Shown here piece after piece: positions 1 to 11,574 of a stretch of 64,000 bases of DNA. Origin of the DNA: Mesorhabditis belari (Eukaryota; Nematoda; Chromadorea; Rhabditida; Rhabditidae); the NCBI GenBank assembly GCA_958450365.1, contig CAUEEP010000928.1:1948001-2012000 (forward strand), in the 5' to 3' direction. The notes under the pieces were generated by a model. It was not told the origin of the DNA. It made no database searches and was given only the letters and a program-made list of their open reading frames with translations. How positions within the stretch are numbered: position 1 is the first letter of the stretch; each line of letters begins with the position of its first letter. The position numbers and the translations under genes were made by a program.

Positions 1-130
1 TTGCTTGATCAATAAAATCATTCAGCTATATTCGAGGGAAAATTACAGAGTCTTAAATTACGATAAACTAGCATTAAATGATCAAGAAAGATCTGATTGA
101 TATCCAATTCAGCTGGCATAGAAAATCACC
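1..130. repeat. Partial copy of a dispersed ~150-170 bp repeat
   Basis: The segment contains the phrases TTAAATGATCAAGAAAGATC and TGATATCCAATTCAGCTG. The same phrases recur in order at 4545-5150, 8715-8805 and 10160-10440. No coding potential is seen. Confidence 0.7.
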
Positions 131-296
131 GTGATTTTTGAGCTTTGAGACACGTTTTTTTTTTGCAGGTCAATAATGTTGTGTGTGCCTTTTGAAAAGA
201 GAAGAGAACAAGATGGGGGTGGTCCATAAACAAACTGTAAAATTATTTCCTTTTCTTTATAATTTTTTATAATATAATTCTTTATAAAGCAAGGAA

Positions 297-765
297 AATT
301 TTCTACTCTCGGGGATGGGTGTTTGGTGGGTGAGAGCGCCGAGAGCCGAGGACCACCCATCTTGTTCCCTTCTCTCCCCTTCTCTTCTCTTTCCTCCTCT
401 TCCCTCCTCTTCCCTTCTCTTCTCCTCTCTTCTCTTCTCTTCTCTTCTCTTCCCTTCTCTTCTCTTCCCTTCTCTTCTCCTCTCTTCTCTTCTCTTCCCT
501 TCTCTTCTCTTCTCTTCTCTTCTCTTCTCTTCTCTTCTCTTCTCTTCTCTTCTCTTCCCTACCCTTCCCTTCTCTTCGCTTCTCTTCGCTTCACTTCGCT
601 TCTCTTCCTTTCTCTTCCCTTCTCTTCTCTTCCCTTCCCTTGTCTTCCCTTGTCTTCCCTTCTCTTCTCTTCCCTTCCCTTGTCTTCCCTTGCCTTCCCT
701 TCTCTCCTCTCCTCTCCTCTCTTCACTCTCACCCACCAAACATCCATCCCCGAGAGTAGAAAATT
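297..765. mobile_element. Fold-back element with CT-rich array as loop
   Basis: The left arm (about 297-335) and right arm (about 727-765) are near-perfect inverted copies around ACTCTCGGGGATGGGTGTTT. A second element with the same arm sequence lies at 1208-1446. The whole interior is a tandem array. No transposase is present, so this looks non-autonomous. Confidence 0.75.
363..718. repeat. CTTCT/TTCTC polypyrimidine array
   Basis: About 350 bp of TTCTC-like 5-bp units form an almost pure pyrimidine strand. Both strands are open over long stretches only because the unit has no stop codon. Confidence 0.95.
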
Positions 766-840
766 TATATTTTGTTTATCTTTGTTTCATTTATAACTTA
801 AATTTATAAAAAAATATAGAAAATAATAAAAAAACCTGTT

Positions 841-1118
841 GAATGGCAGCTGTTGTAGTCGTTGGTCTTGATATTCTTGATAGACGGAATTATGGATGCT
901 CACAAGTACAAGAACATATTGGAGACTCAAATGCTCCTTGATTGCTCCTTGATCATGTACTTTGTGCTCGTCAACGGAAACGTCAACGGAAACGTCAACG
1001 GAAACGGAAACGAGTCTCCAATATGTTCTCGTACTTGTGAGCATCCATAATTCCGTCTATCAAGACTCAAATGCTCCTTGATTGCTCCTTGATCAACGAC
1101 TACAACAGCTGCCATTCA
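841..1118. mobile_element. Palindrome built from a Tc1-like transposase fragment
   Basis: About 841-945 and 1018-1118 are inverted copies of one segment that starts GAATGGCAGCTGTTGTAGTC. A short (GTCAACGGAAAC)n tract lies between them. Read on the plus strand, the left arm gives GIMDAHKYKNILETQ, like the region before the second catalytic Asp of Tc1 transposases. A third copy starts at 1456. Confidence 0.7.
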
Positions 1119-1207
1119 AAAAAATTTTTTGATTATTTTGTATAAATTCAAGTTATAAATCAAAAAAGTTAAATAAAATATCAAATTAAAAAAATTTTTT
1201 GAAAATT

Positions 1208-1446
1208 TTAGACTCTCGGAGATGGGTGAGAGCGCTGAGAGGCGAGGACCACCCATCATGTTCTCCTCTTTTCAAAGCCCACACACAAATGGGGATGGGC
1301 GTTTGGTGGGTGAGAGCGCTGAGAGACGAGGGCCACCCATCATGTTCTCTTTTGGAAAGCCGCACACAGCAGAACAAAGTGGGTGCTCTTCGCCTCTCGG
1401 CGCTCTTACCCAACAAACACCCATCCCCAAGAGTCGAAAATTTTCA
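1208..1446. mobile_element. Fold-back element, second copy
   Basis: The arms ACTCTCGGAGATGGGTGAGA (left) and the inverse ending CCCATCCCCAAGAGTCGAAA (right) match the arms of the 297-765 element. Inside are two direct copies of a GAGAGCGCTGAGAGRCGAGG block and no array. Confidence 0.7.
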
Positions 1447-1455
1447 AAAATTTGT

Positions 1456-1780
1456 TGAATGGCAGCTGTTGTAGTCGTTAGTCTTGATAGGATGGATATT
1501 ATGGATGCTCACAAGCACAAGAACATATTGGAGACTCAAATGATCATCCAGAGATCTCAACAGATCATCCAGACCTGTGGACAATCATTAAAGAAATTCG
1601 AGGATTTTAACAAAAAATTGACAACAAGTTGGTTGAATACAATCAAAACGGCGTCAAGAAGACAGGTTTAAAAAAATGGACGCACAAAAGGCTTTATGCG
1701 AGCGTTGGGATGAATTTGTTGATGGGTTAGAAGATTTGACTGAGATTGCAAAAACTCTTTTGAAAGTTTGCATTTTTTAA
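1456..1780 (+). pseudogene. Degenerate Tc1/mariner transposase 3' fragment
   Basis: Plus-strand translation gives MDAHKHKNILETQM and, after a frame change, DLWTIIKEIRG and related blocks. These match in order the C-terminal part of Tc1-family transposases (the stretch before the second Asp, then the segment after NPIE). The DxxxDPKH and NPIE cores are missing and at least one frameshift is needed. It is a relic. Confidence 0.55.
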
Positions 1781-1972
1781 TTAGCTTCATTAGCTTTAAC
1801 GCTTCACTTTAACGTTAAAGTTTGTTTTTTGCTCGATTTATATTTTGATTTACTTTGTTATGATGGTTATTAAGATTTTGATCAAAAACATTGATAAACT
1901 TTTGTACTCAATTTGTAATGTTGTACCAGTGTTGATTGGATTGGAAGGTCGACATTGACACTGAGTGTATTG

Positions 1973-2120
1973 GACAGTCAAATCAAACGTTGATAGTAAA
2001 ATCAAACCTTGACAGTCAAATCAAATGTTGACAGTTAAATCAAACGTTGACAGTCAAATCAAATGTTGACAGTCAAATCAAAAGTTGACAGTCAAATCAA
2101 ACCTTGACAGTAAAATCAAA
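1973..2120. repeat. 18-bp tandem array
   Basis: About eight copies of TTGACAGTCAAATCAAAC with single-base variants. Confidence 0.95.
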
Positions 2121-3104
2121 ATTTCCGGCGAAATGGGGGAGAAACCCGGTAAAAAGTGACCGTGACATTTTGGCACCAAAATGTCGAATTTTGTCGAAGT
2201 CGAAAAGCACAAGTCGAATACGGTAAACTAGTGAAGAAAGAAAAGGGCTATTTTGCGCTTTTGCTATTTTGCGAGTTCTGTGAGAGGCGGTAATGGACTC
2301 AATTGAAGTCGATGAAGGAGACGAAAAAAACGAACCGATGACAAGCAATAGGAAAAACGTGTGCGGTTTGTGGTTGGGCATCGGTTGTGATTGATGGAGG
2401 AGTTTCTGACGACACAAACATTCCACCACACTCATGCACCATTTGATAGGATCGTGGCTGATTTGGAGTACCTGGAAATTATTCTAGAAAGATCTTCTTT
2501 TTCTAGAAAGATCTTCTTTTTCTAGAAAGATCATCTTCTTCTAGAAAAATCATCTTTTTCCATATCAAACCATGTCGATGACAGTACATTGGCACAAATC
2601 CCAAAAGCAGCGAGTAGCTTGACGAGAGTTGCAGTCAATTGATCGACAGAATTTCAAGGACCACCAAAGCCTCTAACAAGCTATTCCAGTCAGTCTGTAC
2701 ACATTGTCAATATTCGACCGGGTACGACTTCTATTGTACAACTGCTTGCCGCACATCGGCGCGAAATAAGGCAAAAATGCGTTTTCTATCGGATTTTTCT
2801 GGGAGTACCTTTTTTAGATGCGGAAAATTGTGCTGATTCCGAATCTGAAGGAATTTTTCAAATCCCTCTGGCAGAAATTTTTTAAATTTAGGTTCAGCGG
2901 TTTTTTTGGTCATTTTGTATGGGAAATTTTGTGGTACCCTGCAGTTTGGGGCTCGTAACTCGACAACGAGGGTCTAGAACCAAAAACGAAGGGATTAGTT
3001 TTATTCTAAAGACTCTTACGAACATTTTGATGCAAAAATCATCAAATTTGCTTTTTTTTTGTCATCGTCATGACGTGTTCTTTTTTTCGCACCTTCGCCT
3101 TTAA
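2121..3104. other. Spacer with no recognised gene
   Basis: A small array of a 19-bp unit (TCTAGAAAGATCTTCTTTT) lies at 2482-2560. The rest is unique sequence with short open frames but no splice pattern or family match that I can see. Confidence 0.6.
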
Positions 3105-3109
3105 GCAAT

Positions 3110-3276
3110 TCGTCAAGCGCGTCAAGCACGTCAAGCGCGTCAAGCACGTCAAGCACGTCAAGCACGTCAAGCACGTCAAGCACGTCAAGCACGTCAAGCA
3201 CCTCAAGCACCTCAAGCACGTCAAGTACCTCAAGCACGTCAAGTACCTCAAGCACGTCAAGTACCTCAAGCACGTA
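3110..3276. repeat. 9-bp tandem array GTCAAGCAC
   Basis: About 18 copies of GTCAAGCAC, with interspersed CTCAAGCAC and GTCAAGTAC variants, sit just downstream of the lectin stop codon. Confidence 0.95.
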
Positions 3277-3449
3277 ATCACATTTTATCAGCAATTTTTA
3301 CAGAAACGCGATAAACTCCTTAAATTATTGTCCGTTTCCTGTCATCAATTTGCGGCTAACAGTTTTGTGAAATTTGTGTATTCTTTTTCGCTTCTTTTGC
3401 CAAATACAAAAATTTTTCATTCACTTTCTTACACAAAATATGATTTATT

Positions 3450-6400
3450 TTATATTAATAAACTTTGATTTTCATTTGAAAGGCCTCGAGTTTTACAGAG
3501 AAAACGGGCAAATGTGTATGATGGATTGGTAAAATCCCAAAATTTCTCATTACAAGATTCATCGTTGCTCATCTTAAAGAGAAATGTTTCAAATAAAAGC
3601 ACAACACTTACCAGCCATGGATATTGATCTCCCCCAAAGGAGGGATGGGCTCCAATATAATCGTCTTTTGATCCATCCGTCCAATAGCCTGTTCCGAGCG
3701 TTCCATTCCCATTATAGCCAATCCAGACACGTTGATAGTAACAAGGAATTTGATCGGGAGCCGCATAGATCAGATCGCTCACATTTGACGAGATCAGTTC
3801 TAAAAGTAAATAAACGGAGTTGTGTTCAATTGAATTGAAAAGCTGAATCGCTTTGTGGAGAAGCTGAATCGCTTTGTGGAGAAGCTGAATCGCTTTTTGG
3901 AGAAGCTGAATCGCTTTGTGGAGAAGCTGAATCGCTTTGTTTCAGCTGAATCGCTTTGTGGAGAAGCTGAATCGCTTTGTGGAGAAGCTGAATCGCTTTG
4001 TTTCAGCTGAATCGCTTTGTGGAGAAGCTGAATCGCTTTGTGGAGAAGCTGAATCGCTTTGTGGAGAAGCTGAATCGCTTTGTGGAGAAGCTGAATCGCT
4101 TTGTGGAGAAGCTGAATCGCTTTGTGGAGAAGCTGAATCGCTTTGTGGAGAAGCTGAATCGCTTTGTGGAGAAGCTGAATCGCTTTGTGGAGAAGCGAAT
4201 CGCTTTGTGGAGAAGCTGAATCGCTTTGTGGAGAAGCTGAATCGCTTTTTGGAGAAGCTGAATCGCTTTTTGGAGAAGCTGAATCGCTTTTTGGAGAAGC
4301 TGAATCGCTTTTTGGAGAAGCTGAATCGCTTTTTGGAGAAGCTGAATCGCTTTTTGGAGAAGCTGAATCGCTTTTTGGAGAAGCTGAATCGCTTTTTGGA
4401 GAAGCTGAATCGCTTTGTTTCAGCTGAATCGCTTTGTTTCAGCTGCATCGCTTTGTCAACAAATTGAAAAGTTTATAATTATGATGGGTAAGACACATAA
4501 AACCTCTCTTCTAGTCAAGGGAATACATCCAGTGGTTGTCGGGTAACCAATTAATATTAAATGTATTAAATGATCAAGAAAGATCTGATTGATATGATTC
4601 AGCTGTTTCTAGTCTTTAAATCTTTGTAGCTTCTTACTTGATCAGTAAAATCATTCAGCTATCTTCGAGAGGAAATGACAGAATCCTGTAAACTAGCATT
4701 AAATGATCAGACATTAAATGATCAGACATTAAATGATTAGGCATTAAATGATCAAGCACTGGCATTAAATGATATCCAATTCAGCCATTACAAGTCTCAA
4801 AATCATCAAAGCTTCAAAATTGATCAGTAAAATCATTCAGCTAATCCAGAAATTAGCAAAATCCCAGTTTACAGTAGACTAGCATTAAATGATCAAGAAA
4901 GATCTGATTGCTATCCAATTCAGCTGTTTCTAGTCTCTAAATCTTCACAGCTTCTTGCTTGATCAGTAAAATCCTTCAGTTATATTCAAAGGGAAATGAC
5001 AGCGTCTCAGTTTACAGTAAACTAGCGTTAAATGATCAAGAAACATTTGATTGCTATCCAATTCAGCCATTCCATATCTCGAAATCATCAAATGTTCAAA
5101 ATCGATCAGTAAAGCCATCCAGCTACTCCAGAAATCAGTAAAATCAGTTCAGTTCACGGTAACGATTTGAAATGACCCCAAAAATAGGGAAAATTTGCCC
5201 AAACTGCTTTTAAAATATTAAAAAATTTGAAAGTTCAAACCAAAAACAAAATCATCTTCCGCTTTCGAGTGAATCGAGACCAAATTTGCTCCCATTCGTT
5301 GACAACTCGTGTTGGCAGCCAGCCAGTTATAGAGTTTCCAACGGCTACCTTCTAAGGTGAAATTCTGAAAGAAAATTTTAGAAGAGCTATTTTCTCCGTA
5401 ACCTGTAAATAGTAGCAAAAAGTTGTATTCGAATTGTACACCCAACCATTCGAGCAATGGGGATCTGGTTGAGAAGTGCTCTTGATAGTAGTGATTGGAT
5501 TATTCGTAGACAGTGAGGCTAAAAATGAGGTAAGGTAGTGAGGCAGTGAGGCTAAAAATGAGCTAAGCTAGTGAGGCTAAAAATGAGGTAAGGCAGTGAG
5601 GCTAAAAATGAGGTAAGGCAGTGAGTCAGTGAGGCTAAAAATGAGGTAAGGTAGTGAGGCAGTGAGGCTAAAAATGAGCTAAGGCAATGAGGCAGTGATG
5701 CTAAAATCATCCAACCCACCACATGATGGCGTTTTGCAGACGAAACGTGGATATTGTCCATAGGGGGGAGACCAAGTCCAAAAGTTCGAGCCACACGGTA
5801 CATCATTCCTCATCGTTAACGAGCGATCATTTAAAAGACTCTCTCACGTAGCAACTTACCATCCATGCAAAAGGATCCGAACCGGGATAGCCTGCAAAAT
5901 AGTCATCTCTCGATCCATCGGTCCAATTTCCTGTCCCAAGCGTTCCATTCCCATAATAACCAATCCACACCCATGGTGCGACGTCACAGAAATATCCGGC
6001 ATCGAGCACATTCGAGGAGATCAACTCTGAAGATCATGGATTGAAGACCTTGGAAAAACTCAAACCATAGACAAATTGATCCTCATCTTTTGAGTGAATG
6101 GAGACCAAATGTGCCCCCATTTGTTGACAAAGCGACTCAGCTTCCGTCCAGTTGCGAGTTTCAAGAGAAACGTTATTCACGAAAGTAAAATTCTAAGAAA
6201 AACCCATAAAACCATAAATACTCACTCAAACCAACCTGTAAATAGTAGTAAAAGGTTGTATTCGGATTGTACACCCAACCATCCGGACAAACAGCTGAAG
6301 GAGTCGTAGTGATCGGAGTCGTGATGCTCGGAGTCTTGCTTGTCGTTGAGGCTGAACTCAAAGACTACAGTAGGGGTCATAACTTTGGACACACCTCGCG

Positions 6401-9400
6401 CGTTAAACTATAATTTGTTCGTTCTTTTTGCTAATAAGAGCTTTTTTCTACCGAAATCGACTATTTTATACAGTTTTTATCCCTTTTTTTGTATTTCTGC
6501 ATGAATTCGGCTTTTACTTTCATTCTCATGTATTTTTGAGCTACTTTACCCGAGACACCCACTTTCTAGGGGGTCATAACTTTGGACACGCTTTAGAAAA
6601 CGGCCAATTTATTCAAAATTAACAATGAATAACTAATATTTCGTTGCAAAACCTTTAGCGGTAATGACTGCTGCACAACGCTGTGGCATCGAATTGATCA
6701 ATTTGTCGATAGTGGCCTGAGGAATTTTGGCCCATTCATCTTTAAGCGCGGCGACGAGTTCGGTGGTTTTTGTGAATGTTCGTGTCCGAATGCGTCGATC
6801 CAATTCGTCGACCCAAAGATGCTCAATAGGGTTGAGATCCGGACTTGGGGCCGGCCATTCCAAGACTTCGACGTTTGATTGTTGAAACCATTGAGAAACA
6901 AGTCGAGCCTTATGCTTCGGATCATTATCTTGCATGAACAAACAATCGGGGTCCAAATTTTGTTGAGCAAACGGAAGCATTTCTTGATCCAAAATGTCTC
7001 GATAGCTTACAGCATTCATTATTCCGTTGATTTCGACAAGTGGACCAACACCGCTAAGCGAAAGCAACCTAAACTTCTTCATTTTTTTAAGTTAAGTGAA
7101 GCTTATACCCCACGTCATGACCGAACCGCCACCGTGCTTAATCGTGGGCACTTGATACTTTGAATCGTTTCTCTTATTTGCTGGACGTCGGATATAACGA
7201 ATTCCATCGCTTGAAAACAAGTTAAACTTGGTTTCATCACTCCATAAAACGCGACCCCAATCCGCCACTGACCAGTTCTGATGTTTCCTCGCAAATTCGA
7301 GACGAGGTTTAAGATTTTTCTTTGAAATCAGCGGTTTTCGTGAAGGGCGTGCTCCTTTAAGTCCCTTAGATCTAAAATTCTGATATAAATGCATCATTGC
7401 ATCAAAATAAACCTCAGAATTCGTTGAGCTGTACTCTTAGAGATGGTGAGCCCATGGTATTGGTGAGCCCATGGTATTGGTGAGCCCATGGTATTGGTGA
7501 GCCCATGGTATTGGTGAGCCCATGGTATTGGTGAGCCCATGGTATTGGTGAGCCCATGGTATTGGTGAGCCCATGGTATTGGTGAGCCCATGGTATTGGT
7601 GAGCCCATGGTATTGGTGAGCCCATGGTATTGGTGAGCCTCTCGACGAAGATCGCTTGACGTCTTTCTCGGATCTTTCTTCACTGATCGAACCAAAGCAG
7701 TGGCAGTTCTTAGGGGAACTTTTGGTCGTGGTCCTCCACCAATTTTCCGTTCTATCGATCCTGTTTCTTTCCATTTGCGGTAGACCTTAGCAGCCGCCGA
7801 AAACGTGATTCCAAACATCTCTGCAGCATCCCTAGACGACATTCCTTGACACATATTGGCTACCAAACGTTCCTTCAAGTCGTTACACAAGATTTTCTTT
7901 GATGGCATCTAAAGAAAACCATGTATTCAACAAGTGTGTCCAAAGTTATGACCCCCTAGAAAGTGGGTGTCTCGGGTAAAGTAGCTCAAAAATACATGAG
8001 AATGAAAGTAAAAGCCAAATTCATGCAGAAATAATAAAAAGGGATAAAAACTGTATAAAATAGTCGATTTCGGTAGAAAAAGCTCTTATTAGCAAAAAGA
8101 ACGAACAAATTATAGTTTAACACGCGAGGTGTGTCCAAAGTTATGACCCCTACTGTATGTAGGAAACGAGGAATCTATTTTAAAAAAACATTAAAAACTC
8201 TATAAATTCCCTACCCGATCCCTGAATTGAGCAAAAAAACGGTCTCTCCATCTCGCATTCATCTGAATGCCATTTTCCAGTTGATGGATTCATGATAGTA
8301 CACGGCCCTGTCGACTTTGGTTCATCTATTCATCATTTATTGAAAACTTTTGATAGATTAAAAGAAACTCTTTGCCCAATTATGATATGTAAGCGGTGTA
8401 TCGTCGGAATATGTCCACGTATTGTTGGCTCTTCTTTCGATTCCAATGTAAGAAGTGCTCTCGCTCAATTCTACAGAAAAAAATTAGATTGATTATTTAT
8501 TTAAACCTTATTATTAAGCCTTTAGACCTGTTAAACTGTTAAACCTTCGACTCTAAAGATATTAGCAAGCTATTAGATTACAGCTAACGATTCTAGCAAG
8601 CTACTAGATTACAGCTAAAGATTCTAGCAAGCTACTAGATTACAGCTAAAGAAATTTTAAAAAGGGCTGCTACGCAGGAGTGCGCGATGGTCCTTTACCC
8701 GGTCTTTTATTCGAAGAAATACGGTATATTCGAATGGGAAAATGACAGAATCCCAGTTTATGGTAAACTAGCATTAAATGATCAAGAAAGATCTGATTGA
8801 AATCCAAGCATTCGGTCGTTGTGTAACTAAAAACTAATACTAACCGTATTGGAACCGTATTGGAACCGTATTGGAACCGTATTGGAACTGTATTGGAACC
8901 GTATTGGAACCGTATTGGAACCGTATTGGGACCGTATTGGAACCGTATTGGAACCGTATTGGAAACATATTGGAAACATATTGGGACCGTATTGGGACCG
9001 TATTGGAACCGTATTGGATCAAAATAGGAACTGTATTGGAACCGTATTGGAACCGTATTGGAACTGTATTGGAACCGTATTGGAACCGTATTGGAACCGT
9101 ATTGGAACCGTATTGGAAACATATTGGAAACATATTGGGACCGTATTGGAACCGTATTGGAACTGTATTGGAACCGTATTGGAACCGTATTGGATCAAAA
9201 TAGGAACTGTATTGGAACCGTATTGGAACCGTATTGGAACTGTATTGGAACCGTATTGGAACCGTATTGGATCAAAATAGGAACTATATTGGAACCGTAT
9301 TGGAACCGTATTGGATCAAAATAGGAACTGTATTGGAACTGTATTGGAACCGTATTGGATCAAAATAGGAACTGTATTGGAACTGTATTGGAACCGTATT

Positions 9401-9944
9401 AGATCAAAATTATCATTTGCTGGTCCCTTCCCTCGTTAGAAATTCCGCCTCTAGGTAGTGGCGTAGAAGTACCTCTAGGTACTTCTATGTAATGCCTCTT
9501 ATAATGGCCATATAACGGGTAACAACGTTCTATAAAGTTCTTCTAAATAACGAATTGAGTATGCTGTTCAATTTACAGCTCACATTATTCAATATAAGAA
9601 CTAGAAATATAAGGCTGTTTCCTGAAAATACCAATTTCAACGACCCACCCTCTCCAATCATTGCCAACAAAAAGGCATTCTCGTAAAGATTCTCAATTTT
9701 GACTGGAATTCCACCGAATTGAGCACAATATCGAATCACATCAAAATACGATTTAGCTAATGAAGAAATGTTGAAAGAAAAGAAAGAAAAGAAAGAAATC
9801 TCACCAACCATCTCTCACAGCAATCAAACATTTCTCTCCAGATCCAAATGGTTCACTTCCATGGGGACAATTCGACCCTTTCACATTTAGAAATAAAATT
9901 GAAAGAAGAAAAAGAAGAAAAATTGACTTTAAAAGAGATAGCAT
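3450..9944 (-). CDS. Secreted C-type lectin with three CTLDs (clec family)
   Basis: Twelve minus-strand exons join into 504 codons including the stop: 9944-9809, 9756-9649, 8470-8369, 8325-8215, 6351-6236, 6192-6066, 6026-5860, 5813-5720, 5518-5403, 5364-5241, 3799-3612, 3572-3450. The start gives a clear signal peptide (MLSLLKSIFLLFLL). Each C-type lectin-like domain is spread over four exons. CTLD1 (about 24-152) has AKSYFDVIRYCAQFGG, STSYIGIERR and ECEMERPFFC. CTLD2 (about 153-320) and CTLD3 (about 321-503) share ELISSNV, WIGY.GNGTLGTG and FVCK or FLCK. CTLD2 and CTLD3 look like an internal duplication, joined by Thr/Ser-rich linkers. The likely role is extracellular glycan or pathogen recognition, as inferred for nematode CLEC proteins. 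Introns 2 and 10 and the CTLD2-CTLD3 linker intron carry tandem arrays, and a Tc1 element sits in intron 4. The CTLD2 last-exon acceptor reads AACG rather than AG. Confidence 0.9.
3838..4445. repeat. 21-bp tandem array in lectin intron 10
   Basis: About 29 copies of AGCTGAATCGCTTTGTGGAGA. A TTTTTGG variant block makes up the right third, and shortened TTTC units occur at both ends. Confidence 0.97.
4545..5150. repeat. Degenerate ~150-170 bp tandem repeat cluster
   Basis: Several copies of a unit containing GTAAACTAGCATTAAATGATC, GATATCCAATTCAGC and GATCAGTAAAATCATTCAGC. They share sequence with the ends at 1-130, 8715-8805 and 10160-10440. The cluster is intronic in the lectin gene. Confidence 0.85.
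5515..5705. repeat. ~21-23 bp array between CTLD2 and CTLD3
   Basis: Units of GTGAGGCTAAAAATGAGGTA, partly shortened, fill the intron between the last CTLD2 exon and the CTLD3 linker exon. Confidence 0.9.
6633..7908 (-). pseudogene. Tc1-like transposase, interrupted
   Basis: Reading from 7908: an N-terminal helix-turn-helix region (MPSKKILCNDLKERLV; SSRDAAEMFGIT), a linker, then ISKSTAQRIL, WSDETKF (first Asp), QDNDPKHKA (second Asp) and SPDLNPIEHLW (Glu). All three catalytic acidic residues of the DDE core remain. A 17-bp array at 7440-7640 splits the DNA-binding half, and the flanking segments lie in different frames. Near 7092 an in-frame TAA interrupts the stretch where the family reads VWGCF...SGVGPLV; a short AT-rich insert and a frame change are visible there. 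The copy is therefore probably inactive. Confidence 0.9.
7440..7640. repeat. 17-bp array inside the transposase ORF
   Basis: About 12 copies of AGCCCATGGTATTGGTG. The unit abuts the codons for the GLTISKST segment, so it seems to have been amplified from the transposase's own coding sequence. A 17-bp unit shifts frame with each copy. Confidence 0.95.
8650..8735. mobile_element. Fragment of a TACCGTATTT-ended fold-back element
   Basis: GTCTTTTATTCGAAGAAATA followed by CGGTATA resembles the terminal repeat of the intact element at 10432-10651. A third end-like copy lies near 38060. Only one end is seen here. Confidence 0.4.
8843..9410. repeat. 11-bp array GGAACCGTATT in lectin intron 2
   Basis: About 50 copies of GGAACCGTATT, with GGAACTGTATT, GGGACCGTATT and GGATCAAAATA variants arranged in a higher-order pattern of about 150 bp. 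Confidence 0.97.
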
Positions 9945-10431
9945 GAGTCTAGAAATGGAAAAATCTTATCAAAAATCGATTCAAAGAAAGAGAAGATTTT
10001 TGACGTGTCCTGTCTATCAGAGACATCAGAGACGCGAACGTTTCCGGGTAAAAGCTTTTAATTTACCGGCTACCAGCATTGTTTCATTGCCAGCATTCAT
10101 TTTTCATTACCAGCAGATTACATTGTTTTACATTGTTTTTTTATTGGGCAAAAAAACATATTGCAATTTACGGTAAACCAACATTGAGCAAGAATTAAAT
10201 GAGCAAGAAAGATATCATTGATATCCAATTCAGCCACCATTCCATATCTCAAAAGCACCAAAGCAAAATTCATCGGTTAATTCATCCAGTTATATTCGAG
10301 GAACACCGATAGAGGCTCAGTCTTGCGATAAACCAGCATTAAATGAGCAAGAAAGATTTGATTGATATCCAATTCAGCTGTTTCTAGTCTTTGAATCTTA
10401 GCAACTTCTTGCTTGGTCAATAAAATCATCT

Positions 10432-10651
10432 ACCGTATTTCCTCTAATAAACGCGCCCCCCTTGACCAACTTTGGACGCTTCGTTCTCAGCTCCATTTGG
10501 AGATATTTTTATGTTTAATATATCAAAAGATAGAAGACATTAAGGGCTATCTTTTGATATATTAAACATAAAAATACCTCAAAATGGGGCTGAGAACGAA
10601 GCGTCCAAAGTTGGTCAAGGGGGGGGGGCGTTTATTAGAGGAAATACGGTA
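10432..10651. mobile_element. Small perfect fold-back element (MITE)
   Basis: The left arm starts TACCGTATTTCCTCTAATAA and the right arm is its inverse over about 100 bp, with a centre near TCTATCTTTTGATATAT. No coding capacity. Confidence 0.85.
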
Positions 10652-10694
10652 GCTATATTCGAGGGGAAATGACAGCAGTCCCAGATACGGTTTT

Positions 10695-11195
10695 GGTACA
10701 CTCCATCTTGGTACACTCCATTTTGGTACACTCCATCTTGGTACACTCCATTTTGGTACACTCCATCTTGGTACACTCCATCTTGGTCCACTCCATCTTG
10801 GTACACTCCATTTTGGTCCACTCCATCTTGGTACACTCCATCTTGGTCCACTCCATTTTGGTACACTCCATCTTGGTACACTCCATCTTGGTACACTCCA
10901 TCTTGGTACACTCCATCTTGGTACACTCCATCTTGGTACACTCCATCTTGGTACACTCCATCTTGGTACACTCCATCTTGGTACACTCCATCTTGGTACA
11001 CTCCATCTTGGTACACTCCATCTTGGTACACTCCATCTTGGTACACTCCATTTTGGTACACTCCATCTTGGTACACTCCATCTTGGTACACTCCATCTTG
11101 GTACACTCCATCTTGGTACACTCCATTTTGGTACACTCCATCTTGGTCCACTCCATTTTGGTACACTCCATTTTGGTCCACTCCATTTTAGTACA
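10695..11195. repeat. 15-bp array GGTACACTCCATCTT
   Basis: About 33 copies of GGTACACTCCATCTT or ...TTTT, with some GGTCCACTCC variants. All six frames are open because the unit has no stop; this is not a protein. Confidence 0.97.
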
Positions 11196-11574
11196 CTTCT
11201 GCTCATGCCCTTACTTTGTTTTTTGCAAAACTTTATTCCACACACACAAAACACAAATTGCAATAAAAAAAAAATCAAAAATTTAAAAACCCAAAAATTT
11301 AGCTTAACTACGAAGATTTTACATAAAAAATGTTGAAATGAAAGCGACGAAAATATCAGAAATTTTGCGTGAAAGACGAAGACTAAACGCAATTTGTTTT
11401 TTTTTGCAACTTGGATGTCACAAATGTAAATTAATCATTTGACTTGATTGAAAGCAAAGAAAATTCTTTTTTAATTGAGTCTATATTTGTGGAGAAAATC
11501 GAAATTTACACAAAAATCCATTTTTTTATGAAGTAAGAAAAGGATGAATGTCAAGCGAATCGTACAAAAGAAAA

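Larger units (their letters stand above)
6368..8155 (-). mobile_element. Tc1-family DNA transposon with IR/DR ends
   Basis: The ends read CAGTAGGGGTCATAAC and its inverse, flanked by TA duplications at 6366-6367 and 8156-8157. The inverted repeats are about 225 bp. Each holds two direct copies of GGTCATAACTTTGGACAC (near 6373, 6573, 7937 and 8131). This is the IR/DR arrangement known from elements with paired transposase binding sites. The insertion is in an intron of the lectin gene, between CTLD1 and the CTLD2 linker exon. Confidence 0.95.

Noticed and set aside
4590..4960. CTGTTTCTA in the dispersed repeat, close to the CTGTTTCA piRNA motif of Caenorhabditis
   Set aside because: The last base differs, the copies belong to a tandem repeat, and the typical downstream pattern is not evident.
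10562..11392. 276-aa minus-strand frame with SVPRW repeats
   Set aside because: Product of the 15-bp GGTACACTCCATCTT array. No conserved flanking sequence.
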